The translations under genes were made by a program, and so were the position numbers. The notes under the pieces were generated by a model. It searched no databases and was not told where the DNA came from. It worked only from the letters and a program-made list of their open reading frames with translations. DNA of 64,000 nt from Burkholderia puraquae (GTDB lineage Bacteria; Pseudomonadota; Gammaproteobacteria; Burkholderiales; Burkholderiaceae). Shown here piece by piece: positions 46,035 through 54,340 of this stretch. Within the stretch, counting starts at the first letter, position 1, and every line of letters begins with the position of its first letter. The stretch is from contig NZ_NBYX01000010.1 in NCBI RefSeq assembly GCF_002099195.1, positions 124,001-188,000 of the forward strand, given 5' to 3'.

Positions 46035-46074
46035 AAATAAAAACTGTCCAGATTGACATCAATCCGGACAGTTT
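46035..46074 (-). terminator. Terminator of the upstream MarR gene, possibly also an operator
   Basis: The arms 46041-46055 and 46060-46074 pair over 15 positions with one mismatch around an ACAT loop. On the minus strand the stem is followed by TTTTTATTT, which makes a good Rho-independent terminator for the MarR gene ending at 46153. Its position 74 bases before the aconitase X start also allows an operator role. Confidence 0.7.
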
Positions 46075-46152
46075 CAAAAACCAATTCCTACGCTACAGCG
46101 CAATCAAAGCAGCCAATGGCTCAAATTCCGCTCCAGTTTATCGCTGGTCCGT

Positions 46153-46581
46153 CTAGCGTTCCGCGGTAACACTGAACAGTTCGTCGCGCAGCGACTTCGC
46201 GCGGTCGCGGCCGAACTGCGTCTCGAATTCGTCCTGCGCGGCCTGCCACGCGACCAACGCCCGCGCGAACGTGCGTTCGCCCAGCTTCGTGAGGCTCAGC
46301 GCATGCGCGCGCGCATCGTGCTCGGACGCGGCCGTGGCGACGAAGCCGTCGCGCTGCAGCGGTTTCAGCGCGCGCAGCAACGTCGTGCGATCCATCACGA
46401 GCACATCGGCGAGTTCGCTCATCAGGAAGCCGGGCCTGCGTGCCAGGTTCGCCATGATCGAGAACTGGGCGGGCGTGACGCCAACCGGGGCCAGATGGCG
46501 TTCGTACAGTTGCGTGACGAAGCGCGCCGCCTGACGCAGCGCGAGGCAGTGGCACGCCTGGGCAATCGAGGTGTCGTTCAT
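46153..46581 (-). CDS. MarR-family repressor, divergent from the LysR gene
   Basis: This 142-residue winged-helix regulator has the family segments LYERHLAPVGVTPAQFSIM, MSELADVLVMDRTTLLRALK and LSLTKLGERTFARAL. It is clearly paralogous to the MarR gene at 47700. The ATG at 46579-46581 lies 14 bases from the end of a TGCATATGCA palindrome, suggesting autoregulation. It is the first of three regulators packed upstream of the efflux operon. Confidence 0.88.
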   Translation of the reverse strand: MNDTSIAQACHCLALRQAARFVTQLYERHLAPVGVTPAQFSIMANLARRPGFLMSELADVLVMDRTTLLRALKPLQRDGFVATAASEHDARAHALSLTKLGERTFARALVAWQAAQDEFETQFGRDRAKSLRDELFSVTAER

Positions 46582-46594
46582 GCTTCGCAATTTA

Positions 46595-46610
46595 TATGTG
46601 CATATGCATA
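46595..46610. promoter_or_regulatory. Palindromic MarR-type operator between marR and lysR
   Basis: The block TATGTGCATATGCATA contains the perfect palindrome TGCATATGCA (46599-46608). A near copy lies just upstream of the efflux operon at 48175-48184. Shared sites next to two MarR genes and their likely target suggest recognition by one or both MarR proteins. Confidence 0.6.
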
Positions 46611-46671
46611 AAGTCAATGTACACTCCGCCGTAACAAGGCCGGCGGCCGGCCCTCGCGCAAGGAGACGGAC

Positions 46672-47592
46672 ATGGACTACATCGACAAGCTGCGGATTTT
46701 CCGGTCGGTGGTGGAGATGCGCAGCTTCACGCGCGCCGCCGACATGCACGGCCTTGCACGGCCTGTCGTGTCGCGCGCGGTCGCGGATCTGGAGGCGCGT
46801 TTCGGCAGCCGGTTGCTGCACCGGACCACGCGCCAGGTGTCGCTGACCGAAACGGCCGAGCGCATCTACGAGCGCTGCGCGGCCGTGCTCGACGAACTCG
46901 ACTCGCTCGAAGCGGAAGCGCAGGCGCCGACGCGCGAGCCCGAAGGCCTGCTGCGGCTCGTCGCGCACACGACGGCCGCGCTGAACCAGCTGGTGCCGCT
47001 GATCGCCGGCTTCAAGGCCGCACACCCGAAGGTGCGCCTCGACGTCACCCTCACCGAGCGTCCGGTCGATCTCGTCGGCGAAGGCTACGACATCGGCATC
47101 GTCGTGCCGTACATGCTGACGAACGAATCGACCGTCGTGCGGCTCATCGAACGGATTCCGCTCGTGATCGTCGCGACGCCCGCGTATCTGCGCGCCCATT
47201 CACACCCGGTCACGCCGGCCGACCTCGCCGGCCATCTGTTCGTGCCGATGTCGCCGTCGCTGCGCCGGCCCGCGCTGTCGTTCCGCGTCGACGGCAACAC
47301 GCTGACCGTGCCGTTCCGCTTCGACATCTCGTCGAACAGCCCCGTCTTCAACCGCGAAATGGTGATGCATGACTTCGGCATCGGCGTCGTGCCGAAAACG
47401 CTCGTCGGCGCCCAACTCGCGTCGGGCGCGCTCGTGCAGTTGCTGGCCGACGCCGATCTCGTCGATGCGTTCGTCGAGATCAAGCTCGCGTACGCGAACC
47501 GCGCGCTGCTGCCCGCGAAGGTCAAGGCGTTCATCGACTACACGGCCGCCTACTGCGACCGCGAAGGCTGGATTGTTCCGGCAGCGGCCTGA
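46672..47592 (+). CDS. LysR-family regulator upstream of the efflux operon
   Basis: This 306-residue LysR regulator of the CrgA/AaeR-like group has the helix-turn-helix MDYIDKLRIFRSVVEMRSFT and LARPVVSRAVADLEARFGSR followed by LLHRTTRQVSLTE. AAGGAG at 46660-46665 fixes the start. It is divergent from the MarR gene at 46581 and may respond to an aromatic or drug-like substrate of the pump. The target is not proven. Confidence 0.87.
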   Translation: MDYIDKLRIFRSVVEMRSFTRAADMHGLARPVVSRAVADLEARFGSRLLHRTTRQVSLTETAERIYERCAAVLDELDSLEAEAQAPTREPEGLLRLVAHTTAALNQLVPLIAGFKAAHPKVRLDVTLTERPVDLVGEGYDIGIVVPYMLTNESTVVRLIERIPLVIVATPAYLRAHSHPVTPADLAGHLFVPMSPSLRRPALSFRVDGNTLTVPFRFDISSNSPVFNREMVMHDFGIGVVPKTLVGAQLASGALVQLLADADLVDAFVEIKLAYANRALLPAKVKAFIDYTAAYCDREGWIVPAAA

Positions 47593-47699
47593 TCCGGCGC
47601 ACGAACGCACCGGCCTGCCGCCGATTGGTACAGCCGTGACAACAATCTGATCGCGCCCCGCCGCTCGCTTCGCGCCGTATTGCCCCCTAACATGTGTAC

Positions 47700-48131
47700 A
47701 TGCACAAGACGACGCTCACCGATGACGATTGCTTTGCGGTCCGGCAAGCCGCCCGCCGGATCTCGCAGTTCTACGAGCGTTATCTGTCGCGGGCGGGCGT
47801 GACGCCGTCGCAATACAGCATTCTCGCGCTGCTGCGCGACCAGCCGGGCCTGACGATGGCGACGCTGTCGAACGTGCTGGTGATCGAACGCACCGCGCTG
47901 CTGCGCGCGCTCAAGCCGCTCGTCGGCGCGGCGCTGGTGACAGGCCGGATCGAACCGCCGTGTCGCGGCCAGACGTTCGCGCTGACCGCACACGGCGAAA
48001 CGAAGGTCGCCGACGCGCACGTGCACTGGCTCGCCGCGCAGGAAGCGTTCGAGCGGCGCTTCGGGCCGACGCAGGCGGCCCGCCTGAGAGACGAATTGTT
48101 CCGGATCACGCATAACCTGCCGGAACGCTAG
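47700..48131 (+). CDS. MarR-family repressor of the efflux operon
   Basis: This 143-residue winged-helix protein is similar to the first MarR protein: FYERYLSRAGVTPSQYSIL and LSNVLVIERTALLRALKPLV. It starts at the ATG at 47700, or the GTG at 47694, with no clear ribosome site. The start region itself lies in a dyad, CATGTGTACATGCACA (47691-47706), that loosely resembles the nearby operators. It is 64 bases upstream of the membrane-fusion gene and so probably in the pump transcript. Confidence 0.87.
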   Translation: MHKTTLTDDDCFAVRQAARRISQFYERYLSRAGVTPSQYSILALLRDQPGLTMATLSNVLVIERTALLRALKPLVGAALVTGRIEPPCRGQTFALTAHGETKVADAHVHWLAAQEAFERRFGPTQAARLRDELFRITHNLPER

Positions 48132-48174
48132 CCCCTTCCCCGATCGACACGATGTCGTCGATCGTTTTGATAAG

Positions 48175-48184
48175 TGCATATACA
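48175..48184. promoter_or_regulatory. Second MarR-type operator in front of the efflux genes
   Basis: TGCATATACA (48175-48184) differs at one base from the palindrome TGCATATGCA of the marR/lysR intergenic region. It is 11 bases upstream of the membrane-fusion start codon, suited to repression. Binding protein inferred. Confidence 0.55.
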
Positions 48185-48195
48185 TAGGTGAAACG

Positions 48196-49290
48196 ATGGA
48201 AACGACCCAAGCCGCTGCCGCGTCACGCGAGGCAGCCACAACCGAGCGGCCCGCGAAGCAGCAGCGCCGTGTGCCGTGGATGCGCATCGCGGTAGGCGTC
48301 GCCGTCGTCGTCGTGGCCGCGGCGGTGCTCGACTGGCTGTTCGTGCTGCGCTTCCAGGAGAGCACGGACGATGCGTATGTCGGCGGCGACGTGACCGTGC
48401 TCGCGCCGAAGGTCAACGGCTTCGTCGACAAGATCCTCGTGACCGACAACCAGCGCGTGAAGGCCGGCGACGTGCTCGTGCAGCTCGATGCGCGCGACTA
48501 CGACGCGAAGCTCGCACAGGCCAGCGCCGAAGTCGACAGCGCACGCTCCGCCGTGACCGAACTCGAAGCGAAGCAGCAACTGCAATTCGCGGTGATCGGC
48601 CAGCACGCGGCCGACAAGAACGCGTCGTCGGCCGAGCTGACGCGCGCCGCATCGGATCGGGTGCGCTACCGCGAACTGGTGAAATCCGACGCCGTGTCGA
48701 ACCAGATCGTCGAACGCGCGGACGCCGATTACTCGAAGGCCGGTGCGGCCGTCGAACGCAGCGACGCGGCACTGCTCGCATCGAAACGGCAGCTCGACGT
48801 GCTCGGCGCGCAGCTCGCCGATGCACAGGCCCGCGTGAACACCGCGCTCGCCGCGCAGCGCGTCGCGGCACTCAACGTCGAATACACGACGATCCGCTCG
48901 CCGGTCGACGGTTACGTCGGCAATCGCACCGGCCGCGTCGGGATGCTCGCGAACGTCGGTGTGCCGCTGCTGACGGTCGTGCCCGCGTCCGGACTGTGGA
49001 TCGACGCGAACTTCAAGGAAGACCAGCTTCGCAAGATGCACGCGGGCGATCGCGTCGACGTGTCGCTCGATGCGTCGAGCACGCGCCTGCACGGCCGCGT
49101 CGACAGCCTCGCGCCCGCGACCGGCGCGACCTTCAGCGTGCTGCCGCCCGAGAACGCGACCGGCAACTTCACGAAGATCGTCCAGCGCGTACCCGTGCGC
49201 GTGCATCTCGATCCGCAGCCGGGCCTCGACCACGTGCTGCGCCCCGGCCTGTCCGCGGTCGTGACCGTGCATACCGGCCGCGCGAGCTGA
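48196..49290 (+). CDS. emrA: EmrA/HlyD-type membrane fusion protein of an efflux pump
   Basis: This 364-residue periplasmic adaptor links the MFS pump to the outer-membrane channel. It has an N-terminal membrane anchor (about 28-50), the biotinyl-lipoyl half DAYVGGDVTVLAPKVNGFVD, a coiled-coil hairpin (about 95-215), then the second lipoyl half and a beta-barrel (TIRSPVDGYVGNRTGRVGML). The ATG follows AGGTGAAACG. It is the first structural gene of a three-gene efflux operon. Confidence 0.92.
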   Translation: METTQAAAASREAATTERPAKQQRRVPWMRIAVGVAVVVVAAAVLDWLFVLRFQESTDDAYVGGDVTVLAPKVNGFVDKILVTDNQRVKAGDVLVQLDARDYDAKLAQASAEVDSARSAVTELEAKQQLQFAVIGQHAADKNASSAELTRAASDRVRYRELVKSDAVSNQIVERADADYSKAGAAVERSDAALLASKRQLDVLGAQLADAQARVNTALAAQRVAALNVEYTTIRSPVDGYVGNRTGRVGMLANVGVPLLTVVPASGLWIDANFKEDQLRKMHAGDRVDVSLDASSTRLHGRVDSLAPATGATFSVLPPENATGNFTKIVQRVPVRVHLDPQPGLDHVLRPGLSAVVTVHTGRAS

Positions 49291-49303
49291 ACGGGAGACG
49301 ACG

Positions 49304-50878
49304 ATGACCACCGCGTTTTCCGGCGACCCGGCGTCGCAACCGACCAAGCAGCGCGTGTTCGCGTTCGCGCTGATGTGCGTCGGCTTCTTCATGGCGACGC
49401 TCGACATCCAGATCGTCGCGTCGTCGCTGCGCGACATCGGCGGCGGCTTGTCCGCCAGCCAGGACGAACTGTCGTGGGTGCAGACGGCCTACCTGATCGC
49501 CGAGATCATCGTGATCCCGATGTCGGGCTGGCTGTCGAAAGTGATGTCGACGCGCTGGCTGTTCGCCGCATCGGCGGTCGGCTTCACGATCACCAGCATG
49601 CTGTGCGGCGTCGCGTGGGACATCAACTCGATGATCCTGTTTCGCGGGCTGCAGGGCGCGCTCGGCGCCGCGATGATCCCGACCGTGTTCACCACTGCGT
49701 TCGTGCTGTTCCCCGGCAAGCAGCGGCTGATCGCATCGACGACCATCGGCGCGCTCGCGTCGCTTGCGCCGGCGATCGGCCCCGTGATCGGCGGCTGGAT
49801 CACCGACCAATGGTCGTGGCACTGGCTGTTCTACCTGAACCTCGTACCGGGCATTGCAGTGGCCGCACTCGTGCCGCGCTACGTGCATATCGACGAACCC
49901 GATCTCAGCCTCATCAAGCGCGGCGACTATCTCGGCATCGTGCTGATGTCGGGTTTTCTCGGCTGCCTCGAATACGTGCTGGAGGAAGGCCCGCGCAAGA
50001 ACTGGTTCGGCGACGACGCGATCGTGATCTGCGCCTGGATCTCCGGTATCTGCGGCTTCCTGTTCATCGTGCATGCACTGACCGCGAAGGATCCGATCGT
50101 CGACCTGCGCGCGCTCGTCGTGCGCAACTTCGGGATCGGCAGCCTGCTGTCGTTCGTGACCGGCATCGGGATCTTCGTGACCGTGTTCCTGACGCCGCTG
50201 TTTCTTGCGCAAGTGCGCGCGTTCAGCTCGCTGCAGATCGGCATCGCGCTGCTGTCGGTCGGCGCGTTCCAGCTGATCGCGCTCTGTGCGTATGCGTTTG
50301 CCGCGCGCTTCTTCAGCCTGCGCTCGCTGCTCGTGTTCGGGCTGATCTGCTTCGGGCTCGGCTGCTACCTGTATACGCCGATCACGCACGACTGGGGCTG
50401 GCGCGAACTGCTGCTGCCGCAGGCGCTGCGCGGCATCGGCCAGCAATTCAGCGTGCCGCCGATCGTGACGATGGCGCTCGGTTCGCTGCCGCAGTCACGC
50501 CTGAAATCGGCAAGCGGCCTGTTCAACCTGATGCGCAACCTCGGCGGCGCGATCGGCATCGCGGTGAGTGCGACGATGCTCAACGACCGGCTGAACTTTC
50601 ACTACCTGCGCCTGAACGAGCACGTGAGCGCCGGCCAGCCGCAGGTCGCCTCGCTGCTCGATCGCCAGGCCGCGTACTGGGCGTCCGTGGCCGGCAACAC
50701 GCTGGATGCCGCGCAAGCCGGGCTCGCGAACCTGCACCACCTGATCTATCGCGAAGCGCTGACGCTCACGTATGCGGATGCGTACTACGCGCTGTCGCTG
50801 TGCTTCGTCGTCGCGCTGATCGCAGTCGCCTTCTCCAAACCCATTTCCCTGAACGCGCCGCCGCCGGATGCGCACTGA
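49304..50878 (+). CDS. emrB: DHA2-family MFS multidrug exporter
   Basis: This 524-residue protein should have 14 transmembrane helices. The DHA2 motif C region reads IGPVIGGWITDQWSWHWLFY, and the N-terminal motif MATLDIQIVASSLRDIGGGL is typical of EmrB. It is 13 bases after the adaptor gene and overlaps the leader of the outer-membrane channel gene. Substrate specificity cannot be read from the sequence. The paired MarR regulators suggest aromatic or lipophilic drugs. Confidence 0.92.
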   Translation: MTTAFSGDPASQPTKQRVFAFALMCVGFFMATLDIQIVASSLRDIGGGLSASQDELSWVQTAYLIAEIIVIPMSGWLSKVMSTRWLFAASAVGFTITSMLCGVAWDINSMILFRGLQGALGAAMIPTVFTTAFVLFPGKQRLIASTTIGALASLAPAIGPVIGGWITDQWSWHWLFYLNLVPGIAVAALVPRYVHIDEPDLSLIKRGDYLGIVLMSGFLGCLEYVLEEGPRKNWFGDDAIVICAWISGICGFLFIVHALTAKDPIVDLRALVVRNFGIGSLLSFVTGIGIFVTVFLTPLFLAQVRAFSSLQIGIALLSVGAFQLIALCAYAFAARFFSLRSLLVFGLICFGLGCYLYTPITHDWGWRELLLPQALRGIGQQFSVPPIVTMALGSLPQSRLKSASGLFNLMRNLGGAIGIAVSATMLNDRLNFHYLRLNEHVSAGQPQVASLLDRQAAYWASVAGNTLDAAQAGLANLHHLIYREALTLTYADAYYALSLCFVVALIAVAFSKPISLNAPPPDAH

Positions 50879-50897
50879 GGTTGAGGTCATCTCCATC

Positions 50898-52334
50898 ATG
50901 AAAAAACTTCTCGTCGCCCTCGCCGTCAGCGCATTCGCCGCAGGATGTGCGGTGCAGCCTGCGCAGCATCCGGCGCTTCAGGATTCGGTTCGAACGCTCG
51001 CGCCGGACGGCTGGGATACCGGCGTGCCGCGTGCGGACATCGACGCCGCCGCGTGGTGGGCGCAATTCCACGATCCCGTCCTCGACAAGTTGATCGCCAC
51101 GGTGCTCGACGGCAACCTCGATCTGCAGGCTGCCGCCGAACGCGTGAAGCAGGCGCAGGCGCTGACCGTGCAGAAGCGCGCAGTGCTGCTGCCCGAACTC
51201 GACGCGACCGCACATGCGGCCGACGCACGCCAGAACACGCCGCCGCCGCTCGGCTACGTGCGGCAGGCCGGTGCGGGGCTCGCGCTGAGCTGGTCGCCCG
51301 ACGTGTTCGGCGGCGAACGGCTCGACCTGCTCGCCGCGCAGGCCGAGCTCGTCGGACAGAAGCATGCGGAAGATGCGATGCGGCTCGCGCTCGCGGCCGA
51401 TGCGGCTTCCGCGTATGTCGATCTGCGCTGGGCGCAGCAGGAATTGAAGATCCTGCAGGACAACGCGAAGATCCGGCAGCACGCGCTTGAACTCACGCGC
51501 AAGCGGCAGGCGTTCGGGCTGTCGACTGAGCTCGACGTTACCCGCGCGCAGAACCAGCTCGACGCGCTCGAAGCGCGAATTCCGCCAACGCAGGCGCAGA
51601 TTGCGCATCAGCTCAACCTGATTGCCGTGTATTCGGGGCGCACGCCGGAATCGGTCGATCGGCTCGTGCTCGCGCAGGCGGGGGAGATTCCCGCGCCGCC
51701 GGTTGGCGCGCCGGGGACGTTGCCTTCGCAGGCGTTGCTGCGGCGGCCGGATGTGCTGACTGCGTATGCGCAGGTCGAGCGGCGCGCGGCGCAAGTCGGT
51801 GTGGCAAAGGCCGAGCGGTATCCGAAGTTTTCGTTGAACCTGACGGACGGGATTCTGGCCGCTTCGTATCTCGGGTTGCCGACGTTGACCGACAACCTGT
51901 TCAGCGCGGCGTTGAGTGCGACGAGCCCGATCTTCAATGCCGGGCGCATTACCGCCGATATCTCGCAGAGCGAAAGCCGGATGCGCGAGTCGGAACTCGG
52001 GTTGCGGCAGACGATGCTGCAGGCGTTGCGGGAAGTCGAGGATGCGCGCGCGAATCTCGTCAGCTCCGATGAGGCGTCGCGGCGGCTCGATAGCGCGCTC
52101 GCTGCTTCGGACAAGGCGCTCGGGTTGGCGAATCAGCTCTATAAGGGCGGTGCGACGGATTTTCTGGATGTGCTGTCCGCACAGGAGGTGTATCTGCGGG
52201 ATTCGGATTCGCTCAATCAGGTCAAGCGCGAGCATGCGCTGGCGGCAGTGGCGCTTTATCGGTCGCTTGGGGGTGGGTGGAGCAGGAATGATGCGGCGGG
52301 TGGGCCCGAGGTGGAGGCTGTGGCGAAAAACTGA
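50898..52334 (+). CDS. Outer-membrane efflux lipoprotein, NodT family
   Basis: This is the channel of the tripartite pump, with 478 residues. The lipobox AAGC at C17 follows a signal peptide (MKKLLVALAVSAF). Two OEP repeats follow: WWAQFHDPVLDKLIATVLDG and VLTAYAQVERRAAQVGVAKA. The ATG at 50898 begins the signal sequence, overlapping nothing essential of emrB. Third-position use shifts from C-rich to G/T-rich (TTG, GGG) from about 51500 onward, so the 3' half may have a different history. Confidence 0.9.
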   Translation: MKKLLVALAVSAFAAGCAVQPAQHPALQDSVRTLAPDGWDTGVPRADIDAAAWWAQFHDPVLDKLIATVLDGNLDLQAAAERVKQAQALTVQKRAVLLPELDATAHAADARQNTPPPLGYVRQAGAGLALSWSPDVFGGERLDLLAAQAELVGQKHAEDAMRLALAADAASAYVDLRWAQQELKILQDNAKIRQHALELTRKRQAFGLSTELDVTRAQNQLDALEARIPPTQAQIAHQLNLIAVYSGRTPESVDRLVLAQAGEIPAPPVGAPGTLPSQALLRRPDVLTAYAQVERRAAQVGVAKAERYPKFSLNLTDGILAASYLGLPTLTDNLFSAALSATSPIFNAGRITADISQSESRMRESELGLRQTMLQALREVEDARANLVSSDEASRRLDSALAASDKALGLANQLYKGGATDFLDVLSAQEVYLRDSDSLNQVKREHALAAVALYRSLGGGWSRNDAAGGPEVEAVAKN

Positions 52335-52355
52335 AGCCGGTACCTGACGTGAATA

Positions 52356-52380
52356 CAGGCCGCGTGAACGGCCTGCATCT
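52356..52380 (+). terminator. Hairpin after the efflux operon
   Basis: CAGGCCG (52356-52362) pairs with CGGCCTG (52369-52375) around CGTGAA, followed by CATCT. It lies between the convergent channel and glutathione-transferase genes. The T-tract is weak, so efficiency is uncertain. Confidence 0.45.
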
Positions 52381-52427
52381 CTACTCAAACATGGCTGATC
52401 GGCTCAACCGATCGCAGCCTGTTCAGG

Positions 52428-53060
52428 TCACAGCGGCGGGCGCTTCAGCTTCAACCAGCGCTGAACCGACGGCCGTTCCCACTGCGCACGCGCGTAGTCG
52501 GCAAGGCGCTGCGGCACCGGATCGTCATTCAGCACCAGACGGTTCAGCATCACCGCCAGGTCGACATCGGCAATGCTCCACTCGCCGAACAGGTTCGCCG
52601 CGCCCGGCGCGAGCAACTTGTCGGCGGCTGCGAACAGCTTCTGCGCGGCGGCCTGCGCCAGGCTCGACAGCGGCTCGCTCGACGGGCCGTAGAACAGCAC
52701 TTCGGTCGACCGCTCCGTGCGAACCGGCATCAGGTCGCTGCGCAGCCACGCCTGTACCTGCCGTGCGCGTGCACGCTGACGCGGCTCGACCGGGTAGAGC
52801 CGCGTGCCCGGGAAAATCTCGTCGAGATACTCGGTAATCGCCGACGATTCCGACAATGCGAAATCGTCGTGCACGAGTGTCGGCACGCGTTGCGTCAGCG
52901 ATGTCGCCGCATAGTCCGGCGCGAAATGCGCGCGGTTGCCGAGATCGACGGTCACCAGTTCGTACGGCAGCGATTTTTCCTCGAGCGCAACGAAGACCGA
53001 CATCGCGTATGGGCTCGTGTATTGCGTATCCGCGTAGAGACGGAGAGTACCGGTTTGCAC
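52428..53060 (-). CDS. Glutathione S-transferase (YfcF-like)
   Basis: This 210-residue GST has the N-terminal thioredoxin-like domain (TLRLYADTQYTSPYAMSVFV, LVHDDFALSESSAITEYLDE) and a helical C-terminal domain. The pattern resembles E. coli YfcF. The start is a GTG at 53058-53060 chosen because AAGGAG lies at the right distance. It probably conjugates or reduces toxic electrophiles or peroxides. Its substrate is unknown. Confidence 0.85.
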   Translation of the reverse strand: MQTGTLRLYADTQYTSPYAMSVFVALEEKSLPYELVTVDLGNRAHFAPDYAATSLTQRVPTLVHDDFALSESSAITEYLDEIFPGTRLYPVEPRQRARARQVQAWLRSDLMPVRTERSTEVLFYGPSSEPLSSLAQAAAQKLFAAADKLLAPGAANLFGEWSIADVDLAVMLNRLVLNDDPVPQRLADYARAQWERPSVQRWLKLKRPPL

Positions 53061-53203
53061 TGCTGGCTCCTTGTGGGTGCGGATGCTCGCGGCGGCTGGT
53101 TGATGCGCCGACGGGTTCCGGGTGGGTCGATGCGGTTGTGTGACAGGTTAGCAGCGGCTGGTTTCGAGATGTTCGTGGTTGTGCGTGTGCTGCAGCGGTG
53201 TGG

Positions 53204-53665
53204 TCATGCGGCGTCGGGCCAGCGGTAGCCGATCACTTCGTTCAACGGGTAGGCGAGTTCACGCACTTCTTCCAGCTGGTTGCCGCCGAACAGATGCACG
53301 TGCTCGTCATCGTGACGCAGGTAGAAACCGACGTGCCCTTTCCAGCTCGCGGGATCGTCGCGCGTCAGGATCGCGATGCAGCCGTAGACAGGGCGTTCCA
53401 GCGGCCTCCCCCAATCGAGCCATGAACGCGCGAGGGCGGAGCCCGTGCCGCGAATGCCGGCGTGCGTCATGCACCAGTTGACGAACGACGAGCACCAGGA
53501 AATCTTGTCGTCGTAGCCGACCAGGTTCGTCTGGTTGTTGTATTCGACGATGCGCGGGTTGATGCTGCCCGGCGGGTGACGGCGGATGCCGAGTTCGGCC
53601 ATCGCGACAGGCATCCACGGCGGATGGGCGGCGTCCGGTTTGCTCTCAGGGTTGAGTTGGGTCAC
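53204..53665 (-). CDS. TIGR02594-type cysteine peptidase-like protein
   Basis: This 153-residue protein has the CHAP/NlpC-like pattern: PWMPVAMAELGIRRHPPGS, a putative nucleophile C58 in DDKISWCSSFVNWCMTHAGI, then GHVGFYL with H111. Such proteins are probable murein or amide hydrolases. There is no signal peptide, so it either acts inside, is released by lysis or is delivered by a secretion system. The start is a GTG at 53663-53665. The unlinked position argues against a defined T6SS role. Confidence 0.75.
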   Translation of the reverse strand: MTQLNPESKPDAAHPPWMPVAMAELGIRRHPPGSINPRIVEYNNQTNLVGYDDKISWCSSFVNWCMTHAGIRGTGSALARSWLDWGRPLERPVYGCIAILTRDDPASWKGHVGFYLRHDDEHVHLFGGNQLEEVRELAYPLNEVIGYRWPDAA

Positions 53666-53693
53666 GTCGTTCTCGGGCGAGTGTGATGTGCGG

Positions 53694-53711
53694 TCAATCT
53701 TCGCATGAATG
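53694..53711. repeat. 18-bp direct repeat, copy 1
   Basis: TCAATCTTCGCATGAATG is identical to 55250-55267. It lies 28 bases upstream of the start of the cysteine-peptidase-like gene, while copy 2 lies 56 bases upstream of the LysR gene. Both face minus-strand genes, so a shared control site is possible. Otherwise it may mark a duplication. Confidence 0.45.
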
Positions 53712-53884
53712 ATGCGCGGCGACGAGGGTCACCGGAATCGCGACGCGGTATGAATGACCGCCCCTGATGCATTGCCCACTCCCGGTGGGAAATGATCCAA
53801 ACGAACAGGTGTTTTTCAACGCTCCCCATCGCCCCACACTGCGTTGGTCCGCCGGCATTTCGGCGCTTCCCGACGAGGTTAACG

Positions 53885-54340
53885 ATGACGCAGCCCCTAC
53901 TTCCCCGCGACGACACCTATGCACGTGGTCTCGCGTTGTTCGAGCGCCTGCACGGCGCGCACAGCGGCAAGGATCTGGCGCAGTCGCGCGAAACGCTCTG
54001 CCCCGACTTCCTGACGATGACGATGCAATGGGCGTTCGCCGGCGTGCTGGACCGGCCCGGGCTCGACCTGGCGACGCGCGAGCTGGTCGTGATCGCCAGC
54101 TGCGTGACGCTCGGATACGCGTTGCCGCAGTTGCGCGCGCACGTCGAAGCCGCGCTGGTCGCGGGTGCAACGCGCGAGCAGATCATCGAAGCGATCCTGC
54201 AGACGATGTTTTATGCCGGCGGTGCGGCCGTGAACAACGCGCTGGGCGTCGCGGCGGAAGTCTTCGCTGCCCTGCCCGATGCCGACGGGCTCACTCCGTC
54301 GAGTCCGCAGCCGCAAAACGATCCAGCGCAAACGCGATGA
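53885..54340 (+). CDS. Carboxymuconolactone decarboxylase-family protein
   Basis: This 151-residue CMD/AhpD-like helical protein has the family core LATRELVVIASCVTLGYALP, LRAHVEAALVAGATREQIIE and MFYAGGAAVNNALGV. The CxxC of the peroxidase-like AhpD subgroup is absent, so it is closer to the decarboxylase group. The substrate is not evident. Its last 50 bases overlap the convergent LysR gene tail to tail, which suggests mutual antisense effects. Confidence 0.85.
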   Translation: MTQPLLPRDDTYARGLALFERLHGAHSGKDLAQSRETLCPDFLTMTMQWAFAGVLDRPGLDLATRELVVIASCVTLGYALPQLRAHVEAALVAGATREQIIEAILQTMFYAGGAAVNNALGVAAEVFAALPDADGLTPSSPQPQNDPAQTR

